Source: Epithemia pelagica (lineage: Eukaryota; Bacillariophyta; Bacillariophyceae; Surirellales; Surirellaceae). From it: a stretch of DNA of 64,000 bases. Below the pieces are notes generated by a model. The model did no database searches. It worked only from the letters and a program-made list of their open reading frames with translations, and was not told where the DNA came from. The DNA lies in NCBI GenBank assembly GCA_946965045.2, contig OX337233.1, positions 2,232,001 to 2,296,000 of the forward strand, read 5' to 3'. Below, piece by piece: positions 33,678 through 43,909 of the stretch (within the stretch, counting starts at the first letter, position 1; each line of letters starts with the position of its first letter). The position numbers and the translations under genes were made by a program.

Positions 33678-33736
33678 ACGTCGAAACGCGACTGAACTCG
33701 CTCACTGCAGTCCCTCCATCGTCGGTTGTCAGTCGC
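33678..33736. repeat. 59-bp dispersed repeat, copy 1
   Basis: It begins ACGTCGAAACGCGACTGA and ends TCAGTCGC; the inverse arms CGACTGA/TCAGTCG could pair. It differs by one base from the copy at 50925-50983. It lies in the 5' leader of the parvulin gene. Confidence 0.9.
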
Positions 33737-33995
33737 ATTCATTTATGTTTTACGCTACCTTTGTCACTCGTCGTCCTACCCCTCCCCCACCTACTCCCCA
33801 CTCTACATAAGCCCGAAAAATTACTCTACTTGGATTTTTATTTTAGTGTATAAAAATTAGAATAGCCCAAACGAAAAAGTAGCACACCCAGGAAAGTAGT
33901 ACACACAGCGAAAAGTAGTACACCCAGGAGAGAGAAAGAGAACAGGAACAGGACAAAGCGAACAAGAGGTGCACCAACGGAACAACACGAATCAA

Positions 33996-35313
33996 CCCTC
34001 GGTATCAGTGTCCACTGCTTAGCTGTTTTTTGTCTGTGCCACCTTCACAGGTTCCCAAGTGGACACAGACAGCATTTTTCGCTTTTGATGCATATAGAAA
34101 TTATCAAATTGCAAATTGGCACGCATGCCCAGCTGAACTTTTCGACGTTTGAAACGGACGCAAGCCCAGCAAGCGTCCCCTGCGTGGATGACGGTTGGTT
34201 GTTGCATAATTCGGGGCAAGCTCACAATTCTCTTTTCTTTTGCCAAAGCACATCGTACTTACTGCTTACGAATGTTACTGGCTTTCCAGGTGAGCTTGAT
34301 ACATTGCCAATTGCCATGTTGTCAATGACATCACTCATGCTCACTACCAATTGCCACTTTTGTTTGCTCTGCTCGTGGGAGACGCTACTCATCTGTTTAG
34401 TCGCTGGGCAGCTCATTACTCTCATTGTTCATTCTTGTCGAACAGAAATGACTGGTTTTTGCTGAGCGCCATAACTTTGATTGCATTAAAAAAACTCTAT
34501 ACTCTAGACATTCTTTTGTTTATTTACTACCTAGTAGTAGAACGCCAGTGCTTGTCATCCATGAGACTTTTGAGCCTTGTGAATTCGTTGCAGCTTTGTT
34601 CTTTGTTGTGAGCACGACGATGACCCTCAGTTTTGCTATGAAAACACAACAGAACAGCTCTCACAAGCTTGTACCGCTCACTTTGAGCACTCTGTGTCGA
34701 CTACCTAGGTAGGATATGATAATTGGTCAGTAGGGTGTGGCAAGATGGCTTCCCATCTATTTGATGCAAAAACAACATCGTTGAGAAATGATTGAGAATG
34801 ACGCTATGATGAGAGACGAGAGAGAATAATCTATCCTATAGAGCATATGACAGTAGCCAAAAAACAATCAAACAACAAACAATTACGGCAAGGAAAAGAT
34901 ATTCCAGTTGACATCTGGCGGCTTGTCATCTACTCGTACGAAATGAGACAAAAGTAAAGGATCATGCAAGAACAATAGGAAAGACAGCTGCAGCAGTCAT
35001 GCGTGAGAAAAAGGGAAAAGAGACAACAAGATAAGTACTCACCCACGTCATGGTCAAGCATTTGGCTCGGTCTTGGGTTTTTGTGACAGGTGTCGAGATG
35101 ATGATGGATGCCCAAATTTGAATCGTGGTGACCCGGCGAGGACAACCACCAACCGTCAGCTGTCACTTGCACGCTGGCCTTGCTTCAACCCTGAGGAATT
35201 TTAATGGTTAGACAGACAGACGAAAAACGAAAAATGCTGTCTGTGTCCACTTGGGAACCTGTGAAGGTGGCACAGACAAAAAGCAGCTAAGCAGTGGACA
35301 CTGATACCGAGGG
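33996..35313 (-). mobile_element. 1.3-kb terminal-inverted-repeat DNA transposon remnant
   Basis: Inverted repeats of about 87 bp, differing at roughly one base, bound the element (33996-34082 and 35227-35313), starting CCCTCGGTATCAGTGTCC. No clear target duplication remains (flanks TCAA and AAAG). The interior has protein-like reverse frames at both ends. 35172-35041 ends at a good donor (GTGAGT). 34425-34222 and 34246-34019 end in a stop inside the left repeat and carry a basic Cys-containing segment (CWACVRFKRRKVQLG). This looks like an internally deleted transposase gene read from right to left. The family is not identified; CCC...GGG ends would suit piggyBac, but TTAA is missing. Confidence 0.7.
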
Positions 35314-35683
35314 AAAGCAAAAACGGAAACACAGACACGGAAACAAAGAATCACGATGCAGGGCGTAACAATCAAACACACGACACAAAGCGTACACACG
35401 ACACGGAAAATTCAGTAGCAAAGCGAAATGCACCACGAAATTTCATGCCAAGACAAAACAGCAAAAAATCAAGAACGCGTGAGAAATTGGTGTGTAAAGT
35501 GGAGTGGAACGCGGACCAGGAAATCTGACGTACCTATCGAGACATCAAGCTAGAGACCACCTTGCAAAGGACATGCAAAAGAGCAAAAGCGATATCAATC
35601 TGTCAAAAAGAGTGATAGAATGGTAAGAGAAAGAGACAACAATCAAACAAGAATGCAACAACAAAAGCAAACGTACCGAAGAC

Positions 35684-35971
35684 TCAGTAGTGGTAGCCAC
35701 GGCCATATCCATGGCTGCCGCCATGGTGACGCAAACCACGGTGATGGTGATGGTGATGATGATGTGGAGGAGGTGGTGGAGTATATCCACCACCACGGTA
35801 GATATCACGGTAGTACGGCGGTGGTGGTGGTGATGGTGTGTATGGGCGGTGATGGTATCCGCGGGAAGATTGGTGGTGATGAGGATGATGATGATATGGT
35901 GGCGACTCAGATGGTGGAGGTGGGGAGTACCAGTTGTTGCGATGATAAGCAACACGATGGTGCTCCTCCAC
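35684..35971 (-). other. His/Pro/Tyr-rich open frame, possible last exon
   Basis: It encodes up to 95 residues dominated by His, Pro, Tyr and Gly, ending GRGYHY. The bias follows the simple-sequence DNA of the whole stretch. It might be a downstream exon of the recombinase gene, whose tail has similar composition, but no in-phase splice pair was found. It has no ATG of its own. Confidence 0.25.
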
Positions 35972-35992
35972 ACGACAATCAACCCCGCGGTC

Positions 35993-38028
35993 TCAACTAC
36001 TGGTGTGGTGATACCCTCCGTGATGGGGCGTGGACGATGTCGAAGGTGGTGGTGGTTGCATGGACGTCGTGCTTGGGGGAGGAGCATGTTGCTCCGATGT
36101 TGATGGAGGTGGTGCTGGTGGCTGCACGACTCCGAGGGTTTGATGATGGTTGGAGGACTTGTAGTGGTTGTTGTTGTTTTCCATCGGAACCAGGGCCGTT
36201 GACGATGTCGTTGTTGGTGGTGGTTTCGTGGTCCCCCCCGTGCATGGAGGTGGGGCATGTTGTTCCAATGTTGATGCAGGTGGTGCTGGAGGTTGAAAGA
36301 CTGCAATGGTTGTTGTGGGTGGTGGTTGCACGGCCGTAATGGTGGTTGGATCTACCACCTGTTGTTCCACTGTTGACGACAGCGACGGTGGAATCGTCGT
36401 TGTCATGGTTGGTGGAGGTGGTGGTGGCACAGTCGCAATGCTTGGAGGCGGCGCATGTTGCTCCACAGTTGATGGACGTGGTGGTGGTGGCGGTGGCTGC
36501 GCTATGGCCACTGTCGTTGTTGCTGTTGTTGTTGCTGGTGGTGGAGGCCCAACTCCAGGTGGTGGTGGTTGTGTCACCACAGCATGGTCGCTAGGTGGTG
36601 GTGATGGCTTCGTAGAGGCAACTGAAACCAACAAGTGTGATGGAGAAATGACGAAAACAGTGAGAAACCACAATATAACAATCAACCAGAAGCCAACAAT
36701 CTACGTACCAACGATGGTGGAAGGCGGTGAAGTTTTCTTTTTCTTACGACAGTGAGAAAGAACTTCAAGAACCACATCCGATGACGACGACGACGACGAA
36801 GACGAGTAATCGATGGACTTCTTATTCGTCTTCTTCTTCTTCTTCTTCTTCTTCTTGCGTTTTTTCTTGGATTTCGTGTCTGTGACAAGAAGAGAAGACG
36901 GAATGAGATCGATGCAACCAAGAAAACAACAAAGCAACAATCAACTTACCATGGGTTTGCGACTTGGACGACTTGGATGGATTGTCGTCCAAGAGACGGA
37001 GGATTCGCGCCAATGAATCCTCGGCTTCGATGGACGAATCGTCGTCCTGTCTCTTGGCAGCCTTGAGCTGCTGCAACGCCTTGCGACGGCGAATCTTCTT
37101 CTTGGCCTTTTTCATAAAGGCATCAATGTCGGTGGAGGATGACGACAAGGACGAGGGGGATGAAGCGGTTTTTGACTCTTTCTTCTTGGATCCCTGTTCA
37201 TCTAAACATAATAGTAGAGTAGTTAGTAACAAAGTAGAAAGAGGGATTCATGCAATGAGTGTACGTACCATTCTTCGTGTTTTCTTTGTCGGCCTCGTCA
37301 ATCTTTTCGGGAGGACGGTACCAGTTGGCCGTGACGGTCCGAACTTGATTTTCAGCCGTGACGTCCTGGTACAGTACGTTGACTTCCGTCGACTTGTGAC
37401 GGGCAAAGGAATTCGACGCTTTCTGTGGCACTCCACAGTTGGCAACATTCGAGATGCCCGTGCGTCGACCAGTCCGAAACGTCACTTTTTCCGCGTTGTC
37501 GAACTTGCATTGGATGGCAAGTTGACGGGCGTTCCTATTCGGCCAGTTTACACCCAATCTACCCGCACACTTGAAGCCCGACCCATTGGCGTCGGTCTCT
37601 GAAGTTTCGCGGACCAACTCCGTCCAACCGAGGTGCTTCGCACCATCCTTGCGGTTCTTCAGGTGTTTCGCGGGTACCTGTTCTAGAAAAAACAAACCTT
37701 GCCACCCCGGCGGGTGGCCCACCTTCATGAGGTGCATCAAAATCTTGTACGTCGAGAATTTGTCGTCAGGATTCTTGATCACCATGTGCGTTGAGTCTTG
37801 CGTGTCGTTGACAGTTCTGTCGAAAGCCAGATTGTTCGTCGCGAGAGTCGAAGATTTTTCCAACACAGACTCACGCAAAATAATCGCAGGAAGACCAGCC
37901 AACAACCCAAACGATTTGTCTAGAGAATCTTTGAAAATCAGGTCAGATACTTTAAGTAATCTTATCTGGAGACAACAGCATGCAACAACCAAACTGTTAG
38001 ACAACAGCAACAACAACAATAACAATCG

Positions 38029-38083
<55 letters not shown>

Positions 38084-39309
38084 CTTACCTCAGGGCCTCG
38101 AAGGCCAAAATCTCGTGACGATTTGTGCACTCCCATGCTTAAGGCAAGAGAGTACTGACCTTCTTCGAACGGTCGAAGCTCTGGCTCACACGTCCGCATT
38201 TTTTCTTCATCGTCGAATGCCGTGGGTGCACGTTGGGGGAGGCGGCCGAATTTGGGACGGACGAGAGCGGCTCGGTTCCAGATGTCGGACAGGTAGCCAT
38301 GGTACGAGCCGAAACCATTGCGAAGATCACTCTGGGCGATGACGATGCCGTGAGTCTTGATCAAGGCAAAGATGTGATTTAGCATCTTCATGGTGGTGTT
38401 GGGTTGGAAGAACCACTTCGGATCTTCTACGTCGTCGGTCTCGGGGTTGAACCCACGCATTCGGTGGTTCACCAAGAAGACCATGATTGCACTATTCAAC
38501 AATGTCAACTTGGGGGGTGTCTTTGCACCACGCAAAGCAAGGAAGAGAAGAGGAGTGGGAATGTCAGCTCCACTCAGTTCATCAACATCTTGAACAATCT
38601 CCAGCAGGAAGTGCATCTCGTGATGCTTCTGAATGTACCCGAGAAACTTGTTCACCGACGCCGCCTTCTCCTTGTCGTATGACGCCTTGCATCCGGTGAG
38701 GTCACGGATGGTGAAGGTGTTATTGCCGTAGATGGTCGGCGACAGCCGGCAGTACTGCGCCCAGGCCGACAAAGATCGTGCTCGCGAGGAATCCATGGTG
38801 GGCGGGTTGAACGACACCTCGCCAATCTTCATGCTGTTCGACTCAGCATCCCAAGCCAGATGCTTCTTCTTCACTAGAGCTTGGGATACTAGCTTGGTAT
38901 CCACCAAGTTAGACTCAACTATCGTTGGAGCGTTGAGGAGAGCATCCGTCGCGTTCGGAAGAACTTCCGCCATGTTTTGTTGACGACGAGACGAGAGTGC
39001 GGGCACAGCCACATTGCTAAAGACACAATGAGGTTAGAAACGAGACAGAAAACAATAGTAAACAACACATTCTCAGACATAGGTTACTTACTTTGATTGC
39101 TCGGGTGCTTCTTGTCCTTGTTGACGAAGAGGAAGACGACGACGATTTTGGGAAGGAAGGTTCACATTCGACAAGGGTGGACGACTCTGGCGGCTATCGG
39201 GTGGACGGACTGGATTGCGGTATGGATTGACATTGTTGTTGGTGGGAATGTCGTTGTTTCTGTTGGCAGCCGCCCGCTCTATTTGGCGGCGAGATTGTCG
39301 AGTCGCCAT
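35993..39309 (-). CDS. Tyrosine recombinase (Crypton/Xer-fold) with Ser-, Lys- and Pro-rich tail
   Basis: Six exons (39309-39092, 39016-38089, 37965-37269, 37201-36950, 36879-36709, 36621-35993) join with matching phases to 964 residues. A helical core-binding region leads to PFEEGQYSLAL and the Arg box GLRGPE (Arg379) + LLKVSDL. After a variable segment come TGRR (Arg549), ARHKS (His572) and VLYQ (Tyr581). Arg549 to His572 to Tyr581 spacing is 23 and 9, exactly as in XerD and Cre, with Arg546 in place of the usual His. Catalytic integrity is therefore plausible. The last three exons add Lys/Ser/Asp-rich and then long Pro/Thr-rich low-complexity tails; introns 3-5 are all phase 1. An extra 5' exon (39883-39544) splices in phase to position 39316, so translation may start farther upstream. 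ACCATGG context supports 39309. Confidence 0.75.
38030..38083. repeat. CAA/TTG trinucleotide microsatellite in an intron
   Basis: About 18 uninterrupted CAA units lie inside the 123-bp second intron of the recombinase gene, next to its GTAAGT donor. Read through unspliced, the reverse frame would give a poly-Cys/poly-Val-like tract, so removal is needed for a sensible protein. Confidence 0.95.
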
Positions 39310-39563
39310 GGTCGGGCTGCGAAACGACAATAAAAAACGATGCACAATGAAAAATGAGAGTGAGGAAAGTGAAGACGGTGACACTTGCGACAATGTGCGG
39401 ATACGTAGGCTGCACGTAGGAATCAGTAGGAAACAAAACAGCGACTCGACCATGCGCGCGCGCACGGCAGGTGGATTGAAATTTTGGGAAGACGTCTGGA
39501 ACGAAAACACACGACAATGGTGGGAAACGCGGCGAAAACTTACCGTCTCTGTAGGATTTCCAT

Positions 39564-40799
39564 GATCCAAGGGTCGGAACTACAGGTGCTGAAGTCGTCG
39601 GATGACCCAGTACAGTCGTGGTAGAGTTCCGAGCGGCGAAAGAGATTGCCATCCCATTCGTCTGTTGCATTGTCCTTGGTGACAAAGACGAGAGTTTCGC
39701 CCGAAGAGTCTGATGAGCAACTAGACGACGAAGACGAACTACAAAGATCTATTACATCAGGAGGGGTGCAAAGGTCTGTTTGGAAGCATGAGCAGCTCCT
39801 CCAGAAGGAGGAGGAGTCACCATGGTCGGTCGTCTTCCTTTTCGCATGATGTTGTTGTGTTGTTGTTGCACAAAATGTGTCGTCTGTACGAGAGAATCGT
39901 GGGATTGTCAGTTGGGGGGTGGGGGATGTAAGTAATAAATAGAAATTACTTATGTATTCCTGTGTCACGCCTATGTAAACAACACGATTTGTCCTAATTA
40001 CCTATTTGACTTACGCGAGCCATCGGATTTGTTGCGCAAGCACGACAGTATGATGCAATTTGAGCAACGCGAGCAATCGGATGAGGTGCGCAAGCACGCA
40101 AGCAAGATACCTAACTAACAGTGTGCCGGCGCGAATGTAGAAAGCTAAATAGGCCAACGATTACTAAGTATCGATTGAGAGAAACGATCACTTAGGAAGA
40201 CCAAAAATTACCTAGGGTGCGCGGGCAGGACTCCTCGTGACAAAGGAAGCTAACATACTTTAATAGCCCCGGGGGACTCCTCGTCGCAGGGCGCTCCTCG
40301 TGGCTTAACTCCTCGTCGGGCAATAGCTTCTCGTCGTGGACTGCCCCCTCGATCCGCTTACGCGGATCTCACAGGGGCAGTCCACTCCTCGTCGCTATTG
40401 CCCTTCTCGGAGTTAAGCCACTCCTCACACCCTAGCTTCTCCTCGTCCCAACCTGGCTATTAAAGTAGATTTACTACAGTTAGATCTCTAAGCCATTGTA
40501 ACGCGACGTCTCTAAGCTAGAGTAATGCGAAAGCCAATGTCTGGAAGAGAGCATACAGACTTGTTTTCAACTTTCCAGACCCCGAAGCGAAATCGACAAT
40601 ATAACGACGACAACATCAGAAAGCAACAATAGCACTCAACAAGATCGTGTTATAGGATTGAAATTTGCTTTCTGCACTTGCTATCCAAGCAGCTCTTTGT
40701 TATAGTAGGCCGCCAATCTTTCGCATACTGGAAGCTGCATTTTCTGCAGAAATTTCACCAAGATGACTGTTGGAGAACCACAGTAGGTACTTTTCCAGA
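39564..40799. other. Region upstream of recombinase gene
   Basis: It contains the possible extra exon 39544-39883 (Ser/Asp-rich, no upstream ATG found), an imperfect direct repeat GCGAGC-ATCGGAT...GCGCAAGCACG near 40015 and 40069, and the compound hairpin at 40256-40467. It also holds the 3' flank of the Crinkler-type gene. No other gene is supported. Confidence 0.45.
40256..40467. repeat. 212-bp compound hairpin with CTCCTCGTCG-type spacers
   Basis: Nested inverse arms pair across one centre: TACTTTAATAGCC (40256) with GGCTATTAAAGTA (40455); GTGGCTTAACTCC with GGAGTTAAGCCAC; GGGCAATAGC with GCTATTGCCC; GTGGACTGCCCC with GGGGCAGTCCAC; and GATCCGC with GCGGATC around a TTAC loop. Between the arms, unpaired spacers are variants of CTCCTCGTCG. 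No open frame spans it. Confidence 0.9.
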
Positions 40800-42059
40800 C
40801 TACCCACCATTGATTCTATTCTCAAGAAGCTTCATCTGTGCATCTACATCAATGCTAGTCCCCTCTGTGCCTGGCTCTAAAGATCTCAGATCAAAAAGAG
40901 CAATTTCACCGTTTCGAATCCCTACATGTCGCCACCACAAGTCATTGTCATTGTACTTGAGCTTCTTGGATTTGAAATGTTCCAAGACATGGCGAATGTG
41001 AGGCAAACTCTTGCGCCTTGACTCAACATCAGTCAGAGGAGCAAAGTAAGGAAGGAGCAAACACCAAAGACCATGTAGCTGCCTTACATCCACGTCGTAC
41101 TTCCCTCCGTATAAAGATTTCCAATACTCCATTTCTACAAGGGCCTCTTTCTCGCGAGCTTCCAAATCGCTTTTGCGCCATTGTTGGCGTTCAAATGCAT
41201 ATTCGCGGGGTCCACCATGCGCTAGGCTATCCTTGATAATATAGAACTTGGCAACGCACGCTTCTCCAGTGGAATTGCAAATCAAATACGCCCTTCCATT
41301 GCTGCCTCTACCCAAGTCATTCAGCAAGTAGTAACTCTTGGTTGTTTTGTCCGGGGTGGTAAAGTAGTCCACTTTGATGTTTGAAGGTAAATCACCCCAT
41401 ATCATGCCGTTTTCATTTACACGAGCACGGGCAAAATTTGGCGTAGAACCTTGGAGGGGGATATGGCAAGGAGGCGACCTCATGCACGATTGTATCGCAC
41501 ATCGGACGGCAAACATCAATGCTATGAAAACTCTTTCCTGTGCTACAACTTTTGAGTAGTATAAGCAACGATTCCAATCACCGTCGTCATCGCTACTGGC
41601 GCCCTTCTTGGCGTCATCATCGATGCCGCAATCACAATCGCTGCTGGAAGATATGCCGACGTCGCTCTTCTGCGCCGTGGAAACAACAAGATTTGGTTTC
41701 CTTAAAGAGCTGCCAGGCGATGGCTCAGAATCATCTGTTTCTCCTTTCTTCAAAAACTTCTTTTCTTCGTCTAACCGATTTTCCATCACTTCCGCTACTT
41801 CCTGCATCAACGCTCGAGATTTTCCGGCATCGTCGAGGTGTGCGATCACCATTTCTTCGTAGGTTGTCAAGATCACAAACGGATAAGCGACACCCATTCC
41901 GAGCAAACCGACCAGGTAATCGTAGACTTGCCCCGCGACACTGTGTGATGTGAACACATCTGTTCCAGGTTTTTTTACTTTCACCACCAAAACGATTCCC
42001 ATAGTAGATTGAGACACAACGATGACGTCGGGACGGTAAGAGAACACCGAGATTTCCGG
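40800..42059 (-). pseudogene. Crinkler-type nuclease-kinase, downstream duplicated unit (no own start)
   Basis: The frame is open from just after a TGA (42060-42062) to a stop at 40800, about 415 residues. It repeats the nuclease-like region of the upstream unit (SYRPDVIVV, LVVKVKKPG), the acidic Ser/Asp linker and the kinase N-lobe (LGRGSNGRAYL, ACVAKF). Unlike that unit it continues through the whole kinase: a catalytic-loop equivalent YNDNDLWWRHVG and a metal-site equivalent LFDLRSLEPG. No ATG precedes the nuclease part; the apparent start is a GTG. It was probably the second half of one long fused reading frame. It could still be expressed by read-through or from an unseen exon. Confidence 0.6.
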
Positions 42060-43131
42060 TCAAACCTTGAGGTACTTGTTGAGCCCCATTGCAAGCAAGA
42101 CATCTTGTAACAAACGCACCACATACATCTGAATTTCTGATTCGTTTTGATACACGAAAGCATTATCCTCGTATTCGCGGGGTCCACCATGCGCTAGGCT
42201 ATCCTTGATTAAGAACTTGGCAACGCACGCTTCTCCAGTGGAATTGCAAATCAAATACGCCCTTCCATTGCTGCCTCTACCCAAGTCATTCAGCAAGTAG
42301 TAACTCTTGGTTGTTTTGTCCGGGGTGGTAAAGTAGTCCACTTTGATGTTTGAAGGTAAATCACCCCATATCATGCCGTTTTCATTTACACGAGCACGGG
42401 CAAAATTTGGCGTAGAACCTTGGAGGGGGATATGGCGAGGAGGCGACCTTATGCACGATTGTATCGCACATCGGACAGCAAACATCAATGCTGTGAAAAC
42501 TCTTTCCCGTGCTACAACTTTTGAGTAGTATAAGCAACGATTCCAATCACCGTCGTCATCGCTACTGGCGCCCTTCTTGGCGTCATCATCGATGCCGCAA
42601 TCACAATTGCTGCTGGAAGATATGCCGACGTCGCTCTTCTGCGCCGTGGAAACAACAAGATTTGGTTTCCTTAAAGAGCTGCCAGGCGATGGCTCAGAAT
42701 CATCTCTTTTTCCTTTCTTCAAAAACTTCTTTTCTTCGTCTAACCGATTTTCCATCACTTCCGCTACTTCCTGCATCAACGCTCGAGATTTTCCGGCATC
42801 GTCGAGGTGTGCGATTACCATTTCTTCGTAGGTTGTCAAGATCACAAACGGATAAGCGACACCCATTCCGAGCAAACCGACCAGGTAATCGTAGACTTGC
42901 CCCGCGACACTGTGTGATGTGAACACATCTGTTCCAGGTTTTTTTACTTTCACCACCAAAACGATTCCCATAGTAGATTGCACAACGATGACGTCGGGAC
43001 GGTAAGAGAACACCGAGATTTCCGGTCGAACCATGAGGTAATCTTCGATCCCCATTGCAAGCAAGACATCCTCCAACACATGCATCGCATATCTCCGAAT
43101 TTCTGATTCGTTTTGATACACGAAACCATCG
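41201..43131. repeat. Tandem duplication, period about 969 bp
   Basis: 41201-42165 and 42173-43131 are near-identical over about 830 bp and diverged at the distal ends. Differences include two 3-bp indels and scattered single bases. The duplicated unit covers the N-terminal, nuclease-like and kinase N-lobe coding segments of the Crinkler-type gene. Confidence 0.95.
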
Positions 43132-43440
43132 TTCTTCTTTAGTTGTAATAGCACAGATGAGGGACTATCGTCACTATATTCGGTCAAGATATTTTTGTCA
43201 TGCAAGAGCGGGAATGTCAACACATGCATTGGCGGGGCTACCATCAATGTTGTCTACCTCTCCCAAAATAGTCGCATCTTCGTGCCCCGTGTCTTCGGTA
43301 TGGGTACTACTTTGCAGGTCTTCGTTCGATCGATCGAGTGGTGGAATCACTGCGCCTCTTTCTTCCAAGAAGCTTTCAAGCGACATTTTGATTTTGATCC
43401 GTTGTTCCAGCTTCACACGCTTGAAGCCATGTTTTTTCAT
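42060..43440 (-). CDS. Crinkler-type protein: PD-(D/E)xK-like plus truncated kinase (DUF5898-like)
   Basis: The model has two exons (43440-43258, 43136-42060), about 419 residues. The first ATG opens MKKHGFKRVKLEQR; the intron GTAGAC...AAAG is inferred from phase. The nuclease-like segment has RPDVIVV and LVVKVKKPG, the position where active relatives show E-x-K-K-P, so the acidic residue is replaced by Lys. An acidic linker and the kinase Gly loop (LGRGSNGRAYL) and Lys (ACVAKF) follow. Then the kinase is cut off and joined to a second copy of the N-terminal segment, where TGA stops the frame. The upstream copy has CGA at that site. Related nuclease-kinase proteins are known in the Crinkler/CR effector families of oomycetes, fungi and algae; here a host or transposon-linked role is unknown. 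Confidence 0.65.
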
Positions 43441-43909
43441 AGTGACAAGCACTCAGAATGAACATTGGAGATTGGAGTTTGTTTCGCGCTCGGCATCATG
43501 ATATATTAGGGTACGAAAAAACTTCACTCATCCCACGGTGATGATGAAAAAAAAAAAGGGAGATCTATTATAACGCTGCCGCACGCACCCCGCAGCCAGA
43601 GGGGGGTGTTAGTTTCAAAAGGCAGCAATATGATTGGGTTAGAAATGTCGTTTCACAAAAAATCACTTAGGAAACAAATGTCGTTACAAGTGTCTTACCG
43701 TGTCCCGGGAACCCATCGAATCACGGACAAAAAACATGGAGGGAAGATTCCATCAGCCGATCCGGTCGGTCCTTCACGGTCGCCCATGGCATGGCCAAGT
43801 CGACCATTGCGACAAGTCCTCTTCTGACCATCTCATGACCCTTTTGAGCATGGTCAGAAGCCTGGAAAAGAGGATACACTTCAATAAGTTAGAATAACAA
43901 ATAGAGATC
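43441..43909. other. Intergenic region, Crinkler-type gene / transposase remnant
   Basis: These 469 bases include a poly-A tract near 43550 and short frames of no recognisable content. ATGTCGTTTCA at 43645-43655 recurs inverted at 47476-47486, which could mark transposon ends. Confidence 0.35.

Noticed and set aside
33646-33738. Upstream ATG extending the parvulin by 31 residues
   Set aside because: The extension is coded mostly by the 59-bp dispersed repeat and would bury a clear signal peptide.
35545-36755. Several overlapping open frames rich in His/Thr/Val/Gly on both strands
   Set aside because: They follow from GGT/ACC-type simple sequence coding the Pro-rich tail; only the frame reached by in-phase splicing is kept.
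40767-40807. Possible 41-base intron and extra terminal exon for the Crinkler-type gene
   Set aside because: Donor GTGGGT and acceptor CAACAG exist and are in phase, but the length is below the usual diatom range and the added tail has no support.
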